A stretch of 64,000 nucleotides of DNA from Lacrimispora sphenoides (GCF_900105215.1 NZ_FOIP01000001.1:2668501-2732500); one strand, 5' to 3'. Positions 29,317 through 39,118 are shown, counted from the stretch's first letter. A program made the numbers and translations. Notes: generated by a model from the sequence alone, not told the origin.

Positions 29317-30270
29317 ATGTTAAAGACAATTCTAATCAGATGCCTGCAGATTATTCCGTCTCTTTTTGTGGTTGTCACGCTGACTTTTGTACTGACCAGA
29401 ATGATACCGGGCGATCCGGCCAGAGCGGTACTGGGACCTCAGGCATCCGTAGAAGATGTGGAGAAAATGCGGGAAACCATGGGACTTAACCAGCCTTTGG
29501 CAGCTCAATATAAGGATTATATGATAAACATCGTAAAAGGGGATTTTGGGACATCTTATTCCTACAATCAGCCAGTGTTTTCATTAATTGCAAGGCGTAT
29601 TCCAAGTACGCTGCTGATCGCTCTGCCGGCGGTTTTGATCGCGCTGTTCGCAGGAATGTTAGTAGGGGTTACCTCTGCCGTACATCAAGGCACGCTCTTT
29701 GATTACGTATTCATGATACTGGCTCTGGTAGGAGTCTCCATGCCGATTTTCTGGCTGGGGCTTATGCTGGTTTTAATGTTCAGTGTAAATTTGGGCTGGC
29801 TGCCGGTTCTTGGCATGGGAGATATTTCCAAGGGGCTGGGTGATGTGATCCGCCACATGGTACTTCCCTGCTTTTGCCTTGCCACCATCCCGACGGCCAC
29901 CTTTTCCAGAATCACCCGTTCCAGCATTCTGGAATCCATTCATGGGGATTCCATCCGTGCACTTCGGGCCAGAGGAATCAAAGAGTCTGTGGTGATCTGG
30001 AAGTATGCCTTAAAAAGTGCACTTCCTCCCTTAATAACGGTTCTGGGATTACAGCTTGCCGGCTGTTTTGCCGGTGCAATCCTTACGGAAACCATATTTT
30101 CCTGGCCGGGCATGGGAACGCTGATCGTCGGAGCCATTGACAACAGGGACTATGTTTTGATCCAGGGGGCAGTTTTAGTCATAGCCCTGGCCTTTGTAAT
30201 GATCAATATGTTTGTGGATGTGATTTACATGATCATCAATCCAAATGTCAATTATGAAGGAGGAAATTAA
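29317..30270 (+). CDS. Peptide ABC transporter permease, DppB-type
   Basis: 317 residues, about six membrane spans, of the BPD_transp_1 family. The first-helix region LFVVVTLTFVLTRMIPGDPA is the DppB/OppB signature, and the coupling motif is seen as RALRARGIKESVVIWKYALK near residue 214. The last codon is followed directly, without a gap, by the partner permease. RBS AGGAGG. Forms the heterodimeric pore of the importer. Confidence 0.94.
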   Translation: MLKTILIRCLQIIPSLFVVVTLTFVLTRMIPGDPARAVLGPQASVEDVEKMRETMGLNQPLAAQYKDYMINIVKGDFGTSYSYNQPVFSLIARRIPSTLLIALPAVLIALFAGMLVGVTSAVHQGTLFDYVFMILALVGVSMPIFWLGLMLVLMFSVNLGWLPVLGMGDISKGLGDVIRHMVLPCFCLATIPTATFSRITRSSILESIHGDSIRALRARGIKESVVIWKYALKSALPPLITVLGLQLAGCFAGAILTETIFSWPGMGTLIVGAIDNRDYVLIQGAVLVIALAFVMINMFVDVIYMIINPNVNYEGGN

Positions 30271-31167
30271 ATGGCGAAATCACTTGGATTGGATCAGCAG
30301 TCCCACGAAGAGATATTAAAAAAAGAAAGAAAATCCAACAGTGCCTGGAGCAAACTAAAGAGAAATAAAACAGCGCTTCTTGGATTGTTTGCTGTCAGCG
30401 TTATGGTCGCTCTTGCCATTCTGGCTCCGGTAATTACAAACGGGAAACCAAATGAAATTCATCCTATCGATGCTTATCTGAAATTTTTTGAAAAGGGCCA
30501 TCTGCTGGGTACCGATGAGTTCGGGAGGGATTTATTTACCAGGGTCTGTTACGGCGCCAGAGTATCCTTGCTGGTTGCTGTCGGTGCTACCGCTGTCGGC
30601 GGAGTAACCGGAGTGATTCTGGGCCTTATTGCAGGCTATATGGGAGGAATTGTGGATGCCGTCCTGATGAGAATCATGGATGGAGTCCTTGCCTTTCCCT
30701 TTATTCTGCTTTCCATTGTTCTTATGACCGTCCTGGGGTCGGGTATTATCAATGTGATCCTTGCCATAGGCATAGCGGAGATTCCACGGTTTGCAAGAGT
30801 CGTAAGGGGACAGGTGCTGATCGTAAAAAAGGAAGAATACTGCAATGCCGGAAGGGTGATCGGAATATCTCATTTCCGTATGCTGGCACACCATATCCTG
30901 CCAAATACTGTTTCAGAGGTAATCGTGTATGGGACTCTTAATATAGCCAGTGCCATTATTTCGGAAGCGGCATTAAGCTTTCTGGGGCTTGGCATTGAAC
31001 TGCCTACCGCCTCATGGGGAAGTATTCTCCGTTCCGGAAGAAACTGCTTAAATACGGCCCCTCATATTGCAGCCGTATCAGGTACCTTCATATTGATCAC
31101 TGTGGTCGGCTTTAATCTGCTGGGAGACGGTATCCGGGATGTGCTGGATCCAAAAATGAAAAAGTAG
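30271..31167 (+). CDS. Peptide ABC transporter permease, DppC-type
   Basis: 298 residues with an N-terminal cytoplasmic stretch typical of DppC (SAWSKLKRNKTALLGLFAVS) and LLGTDEFGRDLFTRVCYGAR, a strongly conserved segment of the family. About six membrane spans and a coupling motif around YCNAGRVIGISHFRM. Starts on the base after the DppB stop, with GGAGG inside the end of that gene as RBS. Next gene starts a few bases after its stop. Confidence 0.94.
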   Translation: MAKSLGLDQQSHEEILKKERKSNSAWSKLKRNKTALLGLFAVSVMVALAILAPVITNGKPNEIHPIDAYLKFFEKGHLLGTDEFGRDLFTRVCYGARVSLLVAVGATAVGGVTGVILGLIAGYMGGIVDAVLMRIMDGVLAFPFILLSIVLMTVLGSGIINVILAIGIAEIPRFARVVRGQVLIVKKEEYCNAGRVIGISHFRMLAHHILPNTVSEVIVYGTLNIASAIISEAALSFLGLGIELPTASWGSILRSGRNCLNTAPHIAAVSGTFILITVVGFNLLGDGIRDVLDPKMKK

Positions 31168-31170
31168 GTA

Positions 31171-32364
31171 ATGAATATGGATATTAACAGGATAAAAAAA
31201 GATGTGGATCAGAGCATTGAGGAAAAAGGAGAAGATTTGTGGGGACTTGCCAGATACCTCTGGGAAAATCCTGAATATAATTTTAACGAATTCAAATCCA
31301 GCAGAGCCATATGGGAACTTTTGGAGAACTACGGATTTAAAGTGGAAAAAGAAATCTGCGGTTTGAATACGGCCTTTCGCGGGGAATATGACAGCGGAAA
31401 GCCGGGGCCTCATATCGGCTTTCTGGCAGAATATGATGCGGTTCCCGGAATGGGACATGCCTGCGGTCACAACCTGATGGCAGCAATGGCTGTGGGAGCC
31501 GGTTTTGGAGTAAAGTCTGTCATCCACCGTCTTGGGGGGAAGATCTCTGTGTTTGGAACCCCTGCGGAAGAGGGAGGAGGGGGGAAGGTCATTTTGCTGG
31601 AGAAAGGAGCATTCCAGGGCCTTGATGCGGCAATGATCCTCCATTCTGCCAATGAAACGGTAGTCAATGATATTTCCTATTCAAAGACAGATCTGACCGT
31701 TGAATATCAAGGTAAGAGCGCTCATGGAGCCACCTGGCCGGAAGAAGGAAACAGTGCCCTGGATCCCTTGCTTCAGTTATTCCAGTATATAGGCGGACAG
31801 CGCCTGCGCTGGAACGGCAGGGGAACGATCCTTGGGGTTATTACAAACGGAGGTAAGGATCCTATCCATATTCCTGATTTTTGCCAAGCTAAATTTACGG
31901 TCAGGTCTTTTGACAAGAGATTTAAAGAACAGATATTGAAGGAGTTTCTGGAGGCAGGACAGTCCCTTGGGACTATGACAGGAACCAGGTTCCGGTATGA
32001 ATGGGATGGGTATACCTATGAAGATATCCGCAATAACAGCCAGCTTGAAAAGCTTCTTTTAAGAAACTTAGAAGACCTTGGAGAAAAGGTAATGCCAAGG
32101 AGAAAAGAACTTGGAATCGGCTGTACCGATGTGGGGAATCTTACTCATGTCATTCCAGGACTCCAGTCCTATATCCAGGTGGTTCCCGGCTTAAGAGGCC
32201 ATACGAAGGAATTTGAGGAGGCCTGCGGCAGTATGTCCGGCAGAAGGGCTGTGTTGGTGGGAGCCAAAGCCATGGCTTTTACAGCGGCGGATCTGCTGTC
32301 CTCACCTGAAGCAATGGAAAAGGTAAAGCAAAGCTTTGCGGAAATGAATAAAAAATATGAGTAA
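31171..32364 (+). CDS. M20D amidohydrolase (AbgB / p-aminobenzoyl-glutamate hydrolase-like)
   Basis: 397 residues. FLAEYDAVPGMGHACGHN is the AbgB-like metal site, followed by GTPAEEGGGGK (catalytic Glu), LHSANET and, near the C-terminus, a GCTDVGNLTHVIPG segment. This subgroup hydrolyses N-acyl-glutamate-type substrates such as p-aminobenzoyl-glutamate and dipeptides. It lies within the ABC operon between permease and ATPase genes, so its substrate is presumably the imported compound. Its C-terminus overlaps the ATPase ribosome site. Confidence 0.9.
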   Translation: MNMDINRIKKDVDQSIEEKGEDLWGLARYLWENPEYNFNEFKSSRAIWELLENYGFKVEKEICGLNTAFRGEYDSGKPGPHIGFLAEYDAVPGMGHACGHNLMAAMAVGAGFGVKSVIHRLGGKISVFGTPAEEGGGGKVILLEKGAFQGLDAAMILHSANETVVNDISYSKTDLTVEYQGKSAHGATWPEEGNSALDPLLQLFQYIGGQRLRWNGRGTILGVITNGGKDPIHIPDFCQAKFTVRSFDKRFKEQILKEFLEAGQSLGTMTGTRFRYEWDGYTYEDIRNNSQLEKLLLRNLEDLGEKVMPRRKELGIGCTDVGNLTHVIPGLQSYIQVVPGLRGHTKEFEEACGSMSGRRAVLVGAKAMAFTAADLLSSPEAMEKVKQSFAEMNKKYE

Positions 32365-32377
32365 AGGAGGTGCTGCT

Positions 32378-33391
32378 GTGGGAGAAGTATTATTAACAGT
32401 GAATGACTTAAAAACATATTTTTATACGGCAAGCGGCGTGAGCAAAGCAGTCGATGGAGTGAGCTTTCACATAAACCGGGGAGAAATCATGGGAATTGTG
32501 GGAGAGTCAGGGTCAGGAAAAAGCGTTGCCTCCTCCTCGATCATCCGGCTGCTGCCGGCCAGAACCGGAAAAATTGTAAGCGGCAGCATAGACTTTGACG
32601 GAACAGATGTATTGAAGCTGGGAAAAAGGGAGCTTTTGTCCTTCCGGGGCCGGGATGTTTCCATGATTTTTCAAAATCCCATGACTTCCCTTTCGCCGGT
32701 ATTTAAGGTAGGCCATCAGATGGTGGAAATGATCTGCGCCCATCACAAGGTCAGCAGGCAGGAGGCTTACCGCATGGGAGAAGAAGCTTTAAGAATGGTT
32801 GGAATACCGGATGCCGGGCGGCGGATGGATTCCTATCCCTATGAATTGTCAGGCGGCATGTGCCAGCGGGTAATCATAGCAATGTCCCTGTGCAGCAATC
32901 CGAAACTGATCATTGCGGATGAACCCACGACAGCTCTGGATGTGACGGTTCAGGCACAGGTGCTGGAGCTGTTAAAGGATATGCGGGAGAAAAACGGGAT
33001 GGCCATTCTACTGATTACCCATAATCTTGGTGTGGTATGGCAGATGTGTGACAGCGTCATGGTGATGTATGCGGGAAAGACCGTTGAGTATACGTCCTGT
33101 AAGGAATTGCATCACAATCCCCTTCATCCTTACACCTGGGGACTGTTGGATTCCATGCCGAAGCTGAGCAGCAATTCCGGAGAAGAGCTGGCAACGATCC
33201 AGGGAACCCCGCCGGATTTAAGATTGACGGGAACCTGCTGTAATTTTTCCAACCGTTGCCCATATGCAGAGGAACTGTGCAGAAACCAGGTTCCTGACTT
33301 AAAGGAACTTGAGCCGGGGCATTTCGTTGCCTGTCACAGGCAAAGGGAGGAAAGCCGTCTTTTTCGGGGAGGTGTGAAACAACATGAGTGA
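32378..33391 (+). CDS. Peptide ABC transporter ATPase, DppD-type
   Basis: About 337 residues. Walker [11 protein letters not shown], signature LSGGMCQR, Walker [14 protein letters not shown]-loop LLITHNLGV, and the C-terminal oligo_HPY extension with four cysteines ([16 protein letters not shown] region) that in DppD/OppD bind an iron-sulfur cluster. GTG at 32378 has AAAGGAGG seven bases upstream; the ATG at 32357 overlaps that ribosome site. The two ATPases overlap by 8 bases. Confidence 0.94.
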   Translation: MGEVLLTVNDLKTYFYTASGVSKAVDGVSFHINRGEIMGIVGESGSGKSVASSSIIRLLPARTGKIVSGSIDFDGTDVLKLGKRELLSFRGRDVSMIFQNPMTSLSPVFKVGHQMVEMICAHHKVSRQEAYRMGEEALRMVGIPDAGRRMDSYPYELSGGMCQRVIIAMSLCSNPKLIIADEPTTALDVTVQAQVLELLKDMREKNGMAILLITHNLGVVWQMCDSVMVMYAGKTVEYTSCKELHHNPLHPYTWGLLDSMPKLSSNSGEELATIQGTPPDLRLTGTCCNFSNRCPYAEELCRNQVPDLKELEPGHFVACHRQREESRLFRGGVKQHE

Positions 33392-34370
33392 GAAAAGGAT
33401 GATCTTACAAGTGAAAGGCTTGTCTAAGGATTTCCAGATAAAAGGAAAGAAGCTGGGGAGCAAAAAAGCGGTTCTTCATGCGCTGCAGGAAATCGACTTA
33501 GATATTCATGAGGGAGAGGTACTTGGTGTCATAGGAGAATCAGGATGCGGGAAATCCACCCTGGGAAGGTGCCTGGTAGGCTTACATAAACCGACAGAAG
33601 GGGAAATCCTGTTTGAAGGAAAAAGCATATTGGGAGTCAGAGCAAAGGATAAGCTGGAAATGTGCAGGAACATTCAAATGATATTCCAGGATCCCTATTC
33701 TTCACTGGATCCCAGGCATACTGCGGCTGATTCTGTTTCTGAACCCATGGTGGTTCATAAAACCGTAAAAGGCAGAGCAGCGATGGAGCAGAGGGTTTTA
33801 GAGCTTTTGAAACAGGTAGGGCTGGATGTGCAGCATATGAACCGGTATCCCCATGAGTTTTCAGGCGGGCAGAGGCAGCGTCTGAACGTGGCCCGTGCCA
33901 TATCCATAAATCCCAGGCTGATCATCTGTGATGAGCCGGTATCAGCTCTTGATGTATCCATTCAGGCCCAGGTAATCAATCTTTTAAAGAAGCTTCAAAA
34001 GGAATACAATCTTACTTATGTGTTCATATCCCATGATTTAAGCGTTGTAAAATATGTCAGCGACAGAATCGTAATCATGTATCTTGGGCGGATCGTGGAA
34101 ATCTGCAACGGAGGAGATATCTATAAGAATCCCCTGCATCCGTATACCCAGGCGCTGTTATCGGCGATTCCTCCGGAATGCCCTGATGAGGAAAAAGAGC
34201 GGATCGTACTTCAGGGAGAGGTTCCAAGCCCCATTGGAGAACGAAAGGGCTGCCCCCTGGCTGGACGGTGCCCTCAGTGCATGGAACGGTGCAAAAACGA
34301 AATGCCAAGGCTGAAACAACAGGGAGAAGAGGGACATCAGGTGGCCTGCTTCCTATACGAAAAAAAGTAA
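33384..34370 (+). CDS. Peptide ABC transporter ATPase, DppF-type
   Basis: 328 residues. Walker A GESGCGKSTLGRC, signature FSGGQRQRLNVAR, Walker B LIICDEPVSALDVS, H-loop FISHDLSVV and a C-terminal oligo_HPY extension with CPLAGRCPQCMERC and a final VACFLYE. Second ATPase of the pair energising the transporter. Overlaps DppD, RBS GGGGAGG upstream. Its stop lies 22 bases before the third M20 gene. Confidence 0.94.
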   Translation: MSEKRMILQVKGLSKDFQIKGKKLGSKKAVLHALQEIDLDIHEGEVLGVIGESGCGKSTLGRCLVGLHKPTEGEILFEGKSILGVRAKDKLEMCRNIQMIFQDPYSSLDPRHTAADSVSEPMVVHKTVKGRAAMEQRVLELLKQVGLDVQHMNRYPHEFSGGQRQRLNVARAISINPRLIICDEPVSALDVSIQAQVINLLKKLQKEYNLTYVFISHDLSVVKYVSDRIVIMYLGRIVEICNGGDIYKNPLHPYTQALLSAIPPECPDEEKERIVLQGEVPSPIGERKGCPLAGRCPQCMERCKNEMPRLKQQGEEGHQVACFLYEKK

Positions 34371-34392
34371 ACCGGAAACGGAGGATTATGGG

Positions 34393-35646
34393 ATGACAAA
34401 AAAGGAACTTCTGCACTATGTGGATGAGCATAGGGAAGAATTGATACAGCTTGTATCGGAACTGATTCAGATAAAAAGCGAAAATCCTACGGGTACCCAG
34501 AGAGGCGTGATTGATTATGTGGAAACATTTCTTGGGAAAGCAGGGATTGAGTTTAAAGAAACCGGCTGCAATCCGGATTATCCCTGCATTGTAGCAGGGA
34601 TCGGAAGTGAAACGGGATTTTCCATGATTATTAACGGTCATGTGGATGTGGTGCCGGCCGGTGATTTAAGCCAGTGGGATTTTGATCCCTTTTCCGGTGA
34701 GATCACAGAGACCCAGATCTTAGGCAGAGGGACCTCTGATATGAAGGCAGGGGTGGCCGGCGTTTTATTTGCCCTTTCCCTTTTGAAAAGAGAGCATGTT
34801 CCGTTAAATGGGAACATCAGGCTCCACATAGTTTCCGATGAGGAAAGCGGAGGGCAGTTCGGAACCCAGTGGCTGTGTGCCAACGGCTATGCGGACCATG
34901 CCGATGCCTGTCTGGTGGCGGAGCCAACATCTATGAATACCATTGAGATCGGACAAAAGGGAGGCCTTCTTCTGACCTTGAAGGCCTTTGGGAAATCGGC
35001 CCATGGAAGTCTAGGAAATTTTAAGGGAGAGAATGCTATTTTGAAATTATCCAGGGTTCTTCCCCATATCTCCATGCTCACGGAAATAAAGGGCCATTTT
35101 ACAGACAGGCAGCAAAAGCCATTAAAGGATTCCCAGATGCTGGCGGAGAAAGAAAATAATATTCCTGGATTAGGAAGGGCTATTGATCATGTGACCACAA
35201 ATGTAGGCCTTATAAAAGGAGGAACCAGGCACAATATGGTTCCTGATTATTGTGAGGCTATTGTTGATGTACGGTTGCCCATCGGAGTCCGCAAAGAAGA
35301 GATTGAAGAGGTATTAGAACAGATCATGGAGGCCAGCGGAGCAGAGGGGGTGGAGTATGAGCTTCATTATAAGAGCGAAGCCAACTTCACCGACCATGAA
35401 GCCCCCATTGTCCTGGCATTTAAGAAAAATGCAGAAGAATTATTGGGAAGAGAGGTCATACCTGCCTACCAGTGGGCATCAAGTGATGCCAGGGATTACC
35501 GGCTGCTTGGAATCCCCACCATCCAGTTCGGCCCTTCCAATACGGTTGGGATTCATTCCTATAATGAAACGGTCCAGATCCAGGACGTGGTCACGGCTGC
35601 CAAAACTTATATAGGTGCTATTTGTGATCTTATGGAGGTTTTGTAA
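34393..35646 (+). CDS. M20A metallohydrolase (ArgE/DapE/acetylornithine deacetylase-like)
   Basis: 417 residues. Zinc ligands: INGHVDVVP, TSDMKAG, SDEESGG, AEPTSM and the final IHSYNETV. It resembles succinyl-diaminopimelate desuccinylase and acetylornithine deacetylase. Context (peptide ABC transporter, two other M20 enzymes) speaks for a catabolic role rather than lysine or arginine synthesis. RBS GGAGG 8 bases before the ATG. The only M20A-type enzyme of the operon; the other two are M20D. Confidence 0.88.
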   Translation: MTKKELLHYVDEHREELIQLVSELIQIKSENPTGTQRGVIDYVETFLGKAGIEFKETGCNPDYPCIVAGIGSETGFSMIINGHVDVVPAGDLSQWDFDPFSGEITETQILGRGTSDMKAGVAGVLFALSLLKREHVPLNGNIRLHIVSDEESGGQFGTQWLCANGYADHADACLVAEPTSMNTIEIGQKGGLLLTLKAFGKSAHGSLGNFKGENAILKLSRVLPHISMLTEIKGHFTDRQQKPLKDSQMLAEKENNIPGLGRAIDHVTTNVGLIKGGTRHNMVPDYCEAIVDVRLPIGVRKEEIEEVLEQIMEASGAEGVEYELHYKSEANFTDHEAPIVLAFKKNAEELLGREVIPAYQWASSDARDYRLLGIPTIQFGPSNTVGIHSYNETVQIQDVVTAAKTYIGAICDLMEVL

Positions 35647-35670
35647 AACACCCCGCAGGCAGTCACCAAG

Positions 35671-35692
35671 GTCAGGCCGCCTGGCGCCTGAC
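35671..35692 (+). other. Intercistronic hairpin
   Basis: GTCAGGC and GCCTGAC pair around an 8-base loop between the M20 and DUF1177 genes, with no T tract. Function unclear; it may separate expression of the last gene. Confidence 0.45.
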
Positions 35693-35730
35693 CGCTGCTT
35701 TCGTGAGAATAAATTTTTGGAGGATTCGCA

Positions 35731-36690
35731 ATGTTGATGAAACAATTGATAGAGGTACATGACCTGCTTGACAGCAGCTATGCAAACGGAAAGGGGGCAA
35801 TGGAGTATTTAAAAACCATCAGGCCGGATGCTGACGTGGAAGTATATACCTTGGTGGGACAAAAGGGAAAAACAGATATGATTAAGGTAAGGATTCCCGG
35901 AGCGAAAGGAAAGGCAAAAGGTTTAGATGCCCCGACCATCGGACTGCTTGGAAGATTGGGAGGCCTGGGAGCCAGACCGGAGAGGATCGGCTTTGTCTCT
36001 GACGGGGATGGGGCCCTTATCGCCTTATCCTTAGCGGCGAAACTGCTGGACATGCAGAACAAGGGGGACTATCTGGATGGCGATGTTTTTATATCCACCC
36101 ATATCTGCCCGGATGCGCCCACCAGAGAGCACAAGCCGGTTCCGTTTATGGATTCTCCGGTGAATATGGCGCAGGTGAATCAGGAAGAGGTAACGGTGGA
36201 GCTGGATGCCATTTTATCCGTTGATACCACAAAGGGAAACAGGATCATCAACAACAGAGGTTTTGCCGTTTCTCCTACTGTAAAGGAAGGATACATATTG
36301 CGGGTTTCCGAGAGCATTTTGGATCTGATGCAGACAACAACAGGAAAACTGCCTTATGTATACGCCCTTTCCCAGCAGGATATCACGCCTTATGGAAACG
36401 GACTGTATCACTTAAACAGCATTCTTCAGCCAGCAACCGCCACAAAAGCACCCGTGATCGGAGTTGCCATAACAACGGAGGCGCCGGTCGCAGGATGCGC
36501 AACCGGTGCAACCCATATCACGGATTGTGAAGAGGCGGCAAGGTTCATGCTGGAGGTTGCTAAGGCTTACGGCAGGGGAGAATGCAGTTTCTATGATGAA
36601 ATGGAGTTTGATAGGATCCAGTATTTATATGGAACCATGGGACATTTTCAAACCCTGGGAACAGGAAACGAATGTGACGACGACGCTTAG
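35731..36690 (+). CDS. DUF1177-family protein
   Basis: 319 residues, apparently soluble. It matches DUF1177 (PF06675), a family of unknown function that I recall occurring beside AroM-type proteins and peptide transporters; that co-occurrence was not checked here. Conserved-looking segments are GLLGRLGGLGARPERIGF (about 69-86), SDGDGALIAL, FISTHICPDAPT and GVAITTEAPVAGCATGATHI. The His/Cys/Asp/Asp pattern THICPD could bind a metal, which is inference. The ATG has GGAGG upstream. It is the last gene of the rightward operon; its stop is 3 bases from the end of the leftward PucR gene. Confidence 0.82.
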   Translation: MLMKQLIEVHDLLDSSYANGKGAMEYLKTIRPDADVEVYTLVGQKGKTDMIKVRIPGAKGKAKGLDAPTIGLLGRLGGLGARPERIGFVSDGDGALIALSLAAKLLDMQNKGDYLDGDVFISTHICPDAPTREHKPVPFMDSPVNMAQVNQEEVTVELDAILSVDTTKGNRIINNRGFAVSPTVKEGYILRVSESILDLMQTTTGKLPYVYALSQQDITPYGNGLYHLNSILQPATATKAPVIGVAITTEAPVAGCATGATHITDCEEAARFMLEVAKAYGRGECSFYDEMEFDRIQYLYGTMGHFQTLGTGNECDDDA

Positions 36691-36693
36691 GAT

Positions 36694-38325
36694 TTAAGTG
36701 TTTTTTAACAGCTCCCAGGCGCAGATTCCCAAATACAGACGGAAGATGTCCTCAATGGCTGTGATATCGCTGCACAGAAGCTTTTTGATGGCAGATAGCC
36801 GGGCGGTCAGGGTATTCCTGTGGATGAAAAGCTTCTGAGCGGTTTCAGTCAGATTCATAGAGTTTTCCAAATACGCCTTAAGGGTCACAAGAAGCTCGCT
36901 TTTATTCTCGGAATCATAGATAGCAAGGCTGCTGACGGTATCTTCGTATATTTTTTCTCTTTCATAAGTGGTCAGCTGGTTTAAAAGATGATAAGCAAAT
37001 TGCCTGGTATAAGAATGAATGTGGGCGGTTTGGCGGTCGGAGGTCTGCAGGTGTAATGTCTGCAGGCTTTCTTCATATGCCTTTGCAATGGAAGTGCAGG
37101 TAGTATGGCAGCGGCTGATCCCCAGTCTGAAAAAGGTTTGATAATCCTTTAAATAATCCGACAGCTGCAGGGCAGCCTGATTGGACAGTGAGAGCGCCTC
37201 CACATTAGGTATTTGTTTCGGATACAGGAGAAAAATAACAATACGGTTTTCGTTGTGGCATAAGAAGTATTTATGGCTCAAATGGATCAGTCCCTGGTTT
37301 ACGGCATTGTAGAGGCTGCGGAAAAGCTTGCTTTCTTTTGACTGGCATTCCAGGGTGATGCATACCTTTTTTAAGTCGTTTGGAAAGGAATAGGCATCGC
37401 AAATCACCCGAATTTCCTCAATGGATTTATTTTTAATGTCCGAAAGCATATAGAAAAAAGAATCATAATAATTTTCCTGGGAAAAGGCTCTGTTTTGAAT
37501 CTGCATGGATGTGAGTTCCAGCGCGAGTACGGAGAATATCTGCTTAAGGACTTCCATGATGGTGGTGTCGATTTCTTTTTTGGTGATATCAATACATAAG
37601 TAATGCTTGTTGTCGGGAAGCAGAAAGGTATGAAAGGTAAGGAGTGTGTCATTGCAGTAAAAGTTACGTTTTCTGACGAGCTCTTTTGGTGTTTTCTCCG
37701 GCAGGGAATTGAACGGCTGGATCTGCAATTTGTGAATTCTGGAAAAATCCCCGTATTCTTTGGGCGGAATGCGGTAATATATGGGGAAATCAGTAGTTGT
37801 GGTTATCATTGTCATGGAATTGGTATAATTAGATATCCGCTCAAGCATTTTCATGATTCCTTCTCTATTAAAAAAGGATTCATGAAATTTTTCCGCCTCG
37901 CTGAGGATGAATTGCTGCCTTAAAATTTTCTGCTCAATAAGATTTTCGTTTATTATATTTATTATGTTGGTATAACCATGATAAAAAGGCACCGAAACAA
38001 GCGCAAGTCCATACTTGGCAGCCTCTTCGATCATGGAGTCGGGAATCCTGTCAAAAAAACGTTTCACTTTAATGCAGAATGCGGTACAGTCAATGGCATG
38101 GAGGTCCGCAATTATTTTTTTCTGGATTTCAAAATCATTATAAAAAATGTAACCCGTTGTAAGAACGATTTCATTCTTTTTTATCCACTTTACACCGTCA
38201 GGATTATCAAGCACGCTGATGCCGGTGATGGTTTTATGAAGAGCTTCATCTTCTCCAATGAATTCCAGATTATCTATGGGGGTTTCATATATAAACCATC
38301 CAAGGGTCAAGGGAGGATATTTCAT
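36694..38325 (-). CDS. PucR-family transcriptional regulator
   Basis: About 543 residues. N-terminal PucR ligand domain (about 1-125, with NEIVLTTGY), a middle region with a degenerate GGDEF-like fold, and a C-terminal PucR helix-turn-helix (NLTETAQKLFIHRNTLTARL, about 495-514). PucR proteins activate purine, amino acid or peptide degradation genes. Convergent with the DUF1177 gene, it is the likely regulator of the peptide locus and/or of the divergent cyclodeaminase/folD pair. The ATG complementary to 38325 has AAAGGAG six bases upstream. Confidence 0.9.
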   Translation of the reverse strand: MKYPPLTLGWFIYETPIDNLEFIGEDEALHKTITGISVLDNPDGVKWIKKNEIVLTTGYIFYNDFEIQKKIIADLHAIDCTAFCIKVKRFFDRIPDSMIEEAAKYGLALVSVPFYHGYTNIINIINENLIEQKILRQQFILSEAEKFHESFFNREGIMKMLERISNYTNSMTMITTTTDFPIYYRIPPKEYGDFSRIHKLQIQPFNSLPEKTPKELVRKRNFYCNDTLLTFHTFLLPDNKHYLCIDITKKEIDTTIMEVLKQIFSVLALELTSMQIQNRAFSQENYYDSFFYMLSDIKNKSIEEIRVICDAYSFPNDLKKVCITLECQSKESKLFRSLYNAVNQGLIHLSHKYFLCHNENRIVIFLLYPKQIPNVEALSLSNQAALQLSDYLKDYQTFFRLGISRCHTTCTSIAKAYEESLQTLHLQTSDRQTAHIHSYTRQFAYHLLNQLTTYEREKIYEDTVSSLAIYDSENKSELLVTLKAYLENSMNLTETAQKLFIHRNTLTARLSAIKKLLCSDITAIEDIFRLYLGICAWELLKNT

Positions 38326-38408
38326 TTCATGCTCCTTTTCATTCAAAAACAAAGATTAACCAGGGACTTGATTATTTTTGACAATCATAGCATTGACTGT
38401 TTCACTTG

Positions 38409-38423
38409 ACAAGTTAAACTTGT
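38409..38423. promoter_or_regulatory. Perfect palindrome, candidate regulator site
   Basis: ACAAGTT-A-AACTTGT is a perfect 7-1-7 inverted repeat. It overlaps the -35 of the cyclodeaminase promoter and sits between that gene and the divergent PucR gene. Confidence 0.5.
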
Positions 38424-38448
38424 TTTTTTACAGAAAGCCTTATATAAT
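38420..38448 (+). promoter_or_regulatory. Promoter of the cyclodeaminase-folD pair
   Basis: TATAAT at 38443-38448 is perfect; 17 bases upstream the -35 is poor (TTGTTT), a layout typical of an activated promoter. The palindrome at 38409-38423 overlaps the -35. Confidence 0.55.
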
Positions 38449-38488
38449 AATGGAAAATAAAATGCGGTTGGAAAGGCGGATCAATATT

Positions 38489-39118
38489 ATGATACAGGAC
38501 TTTACAATTCACACATTCCTTGAAAAACTATCCTCAAAAAGCCCAACGCCGGGCGGTGGCGGGGCAGCAGGTCTTGGCGGTGCCATAGGAGCGGCTTTGG
38601 GAGAGATGGTGGTAAACTTAACTCTTGGCAAGAAGCGGTATGCCGATGTGGAAGAAGAAATGCAGTCAATCCTTGAAAAGCTGGAAGTTTTGAAAAGCGA
38701 ATTTTTAAGGCTTGCAGATGAAGACGAAGTTGTATTTGTTCCTTTGGCGGCTGCATACGGCCTCCCCTCCGGCACGGAGGAAGAAAAACTCCATAAGGCG
38801 GAAATCTTAGAAACCCACCTTCTTGCAGCCACTCTGGTTCCTCTCATGGTCATGGAGCGTTCCATGGAAACTCTTGATATCATGGAGATCCTGGCAGAAA
38901 AGGGAAGCCGTCTGGCTGTCAGTGACGTAGGCGTGGGAGTTCAGTTTATCCGTTCCGCACTGCTGGGAGCCAAGATGAATGTTTCCATCAATACAAAGTC
39001 CATGAAGAATCGGGAAAAGGCCGGACAGCTACAGGTTCAGGCGGAACACCTGGCAGAAGAAGGAATCAGAAAGGCAGATGCCATCTATGCGAAGGTGGAA
39101 GCTGCGTTAAAGGCATAA
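38489..39118 (+). CDS. fchA: Cyclodeaminase/cyclohydrolase family protein (formiminotetrahydrofolate cyclodeaminase-like)
   Basis: About 209 residues, all-helical FTCD_C family. TPGGGGAAGLGGAIGAAL near residue 18 is the folate-binding Gly-rich signature of formiminotetrahydrofolate cyclodeaminase and clostridial methenyl-THF cyclohydrolase FchA. It would convert formimino-THF or methenyl-THF, linking histidine/purine breakdown or formate to folate. The ATG at 38489 is preceded by GGAAAGGCGG. The folD gene follows 20 bases later, so the two act on consecutive folate one-carbon steps. Confidence 0.88.
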   Translation: MIQDFTIHTFLEKLSSKSPTPGGGGAAGLGGAIGAALGEMVVNLTLGKKRYADVEEEMQSILEKLEVLKSEFLRLADEDEVVFVPLAAAYGLPSGTEEEKLHKAEILETHLLAATLVPLMVMERSMETLDIMEILAEKGSRLAVSDVGVGVQFIRSALLGAKMNVSINTKSMKNREKAGQLQVQAEHLAEEGIRKADAIYAKVEAALKA

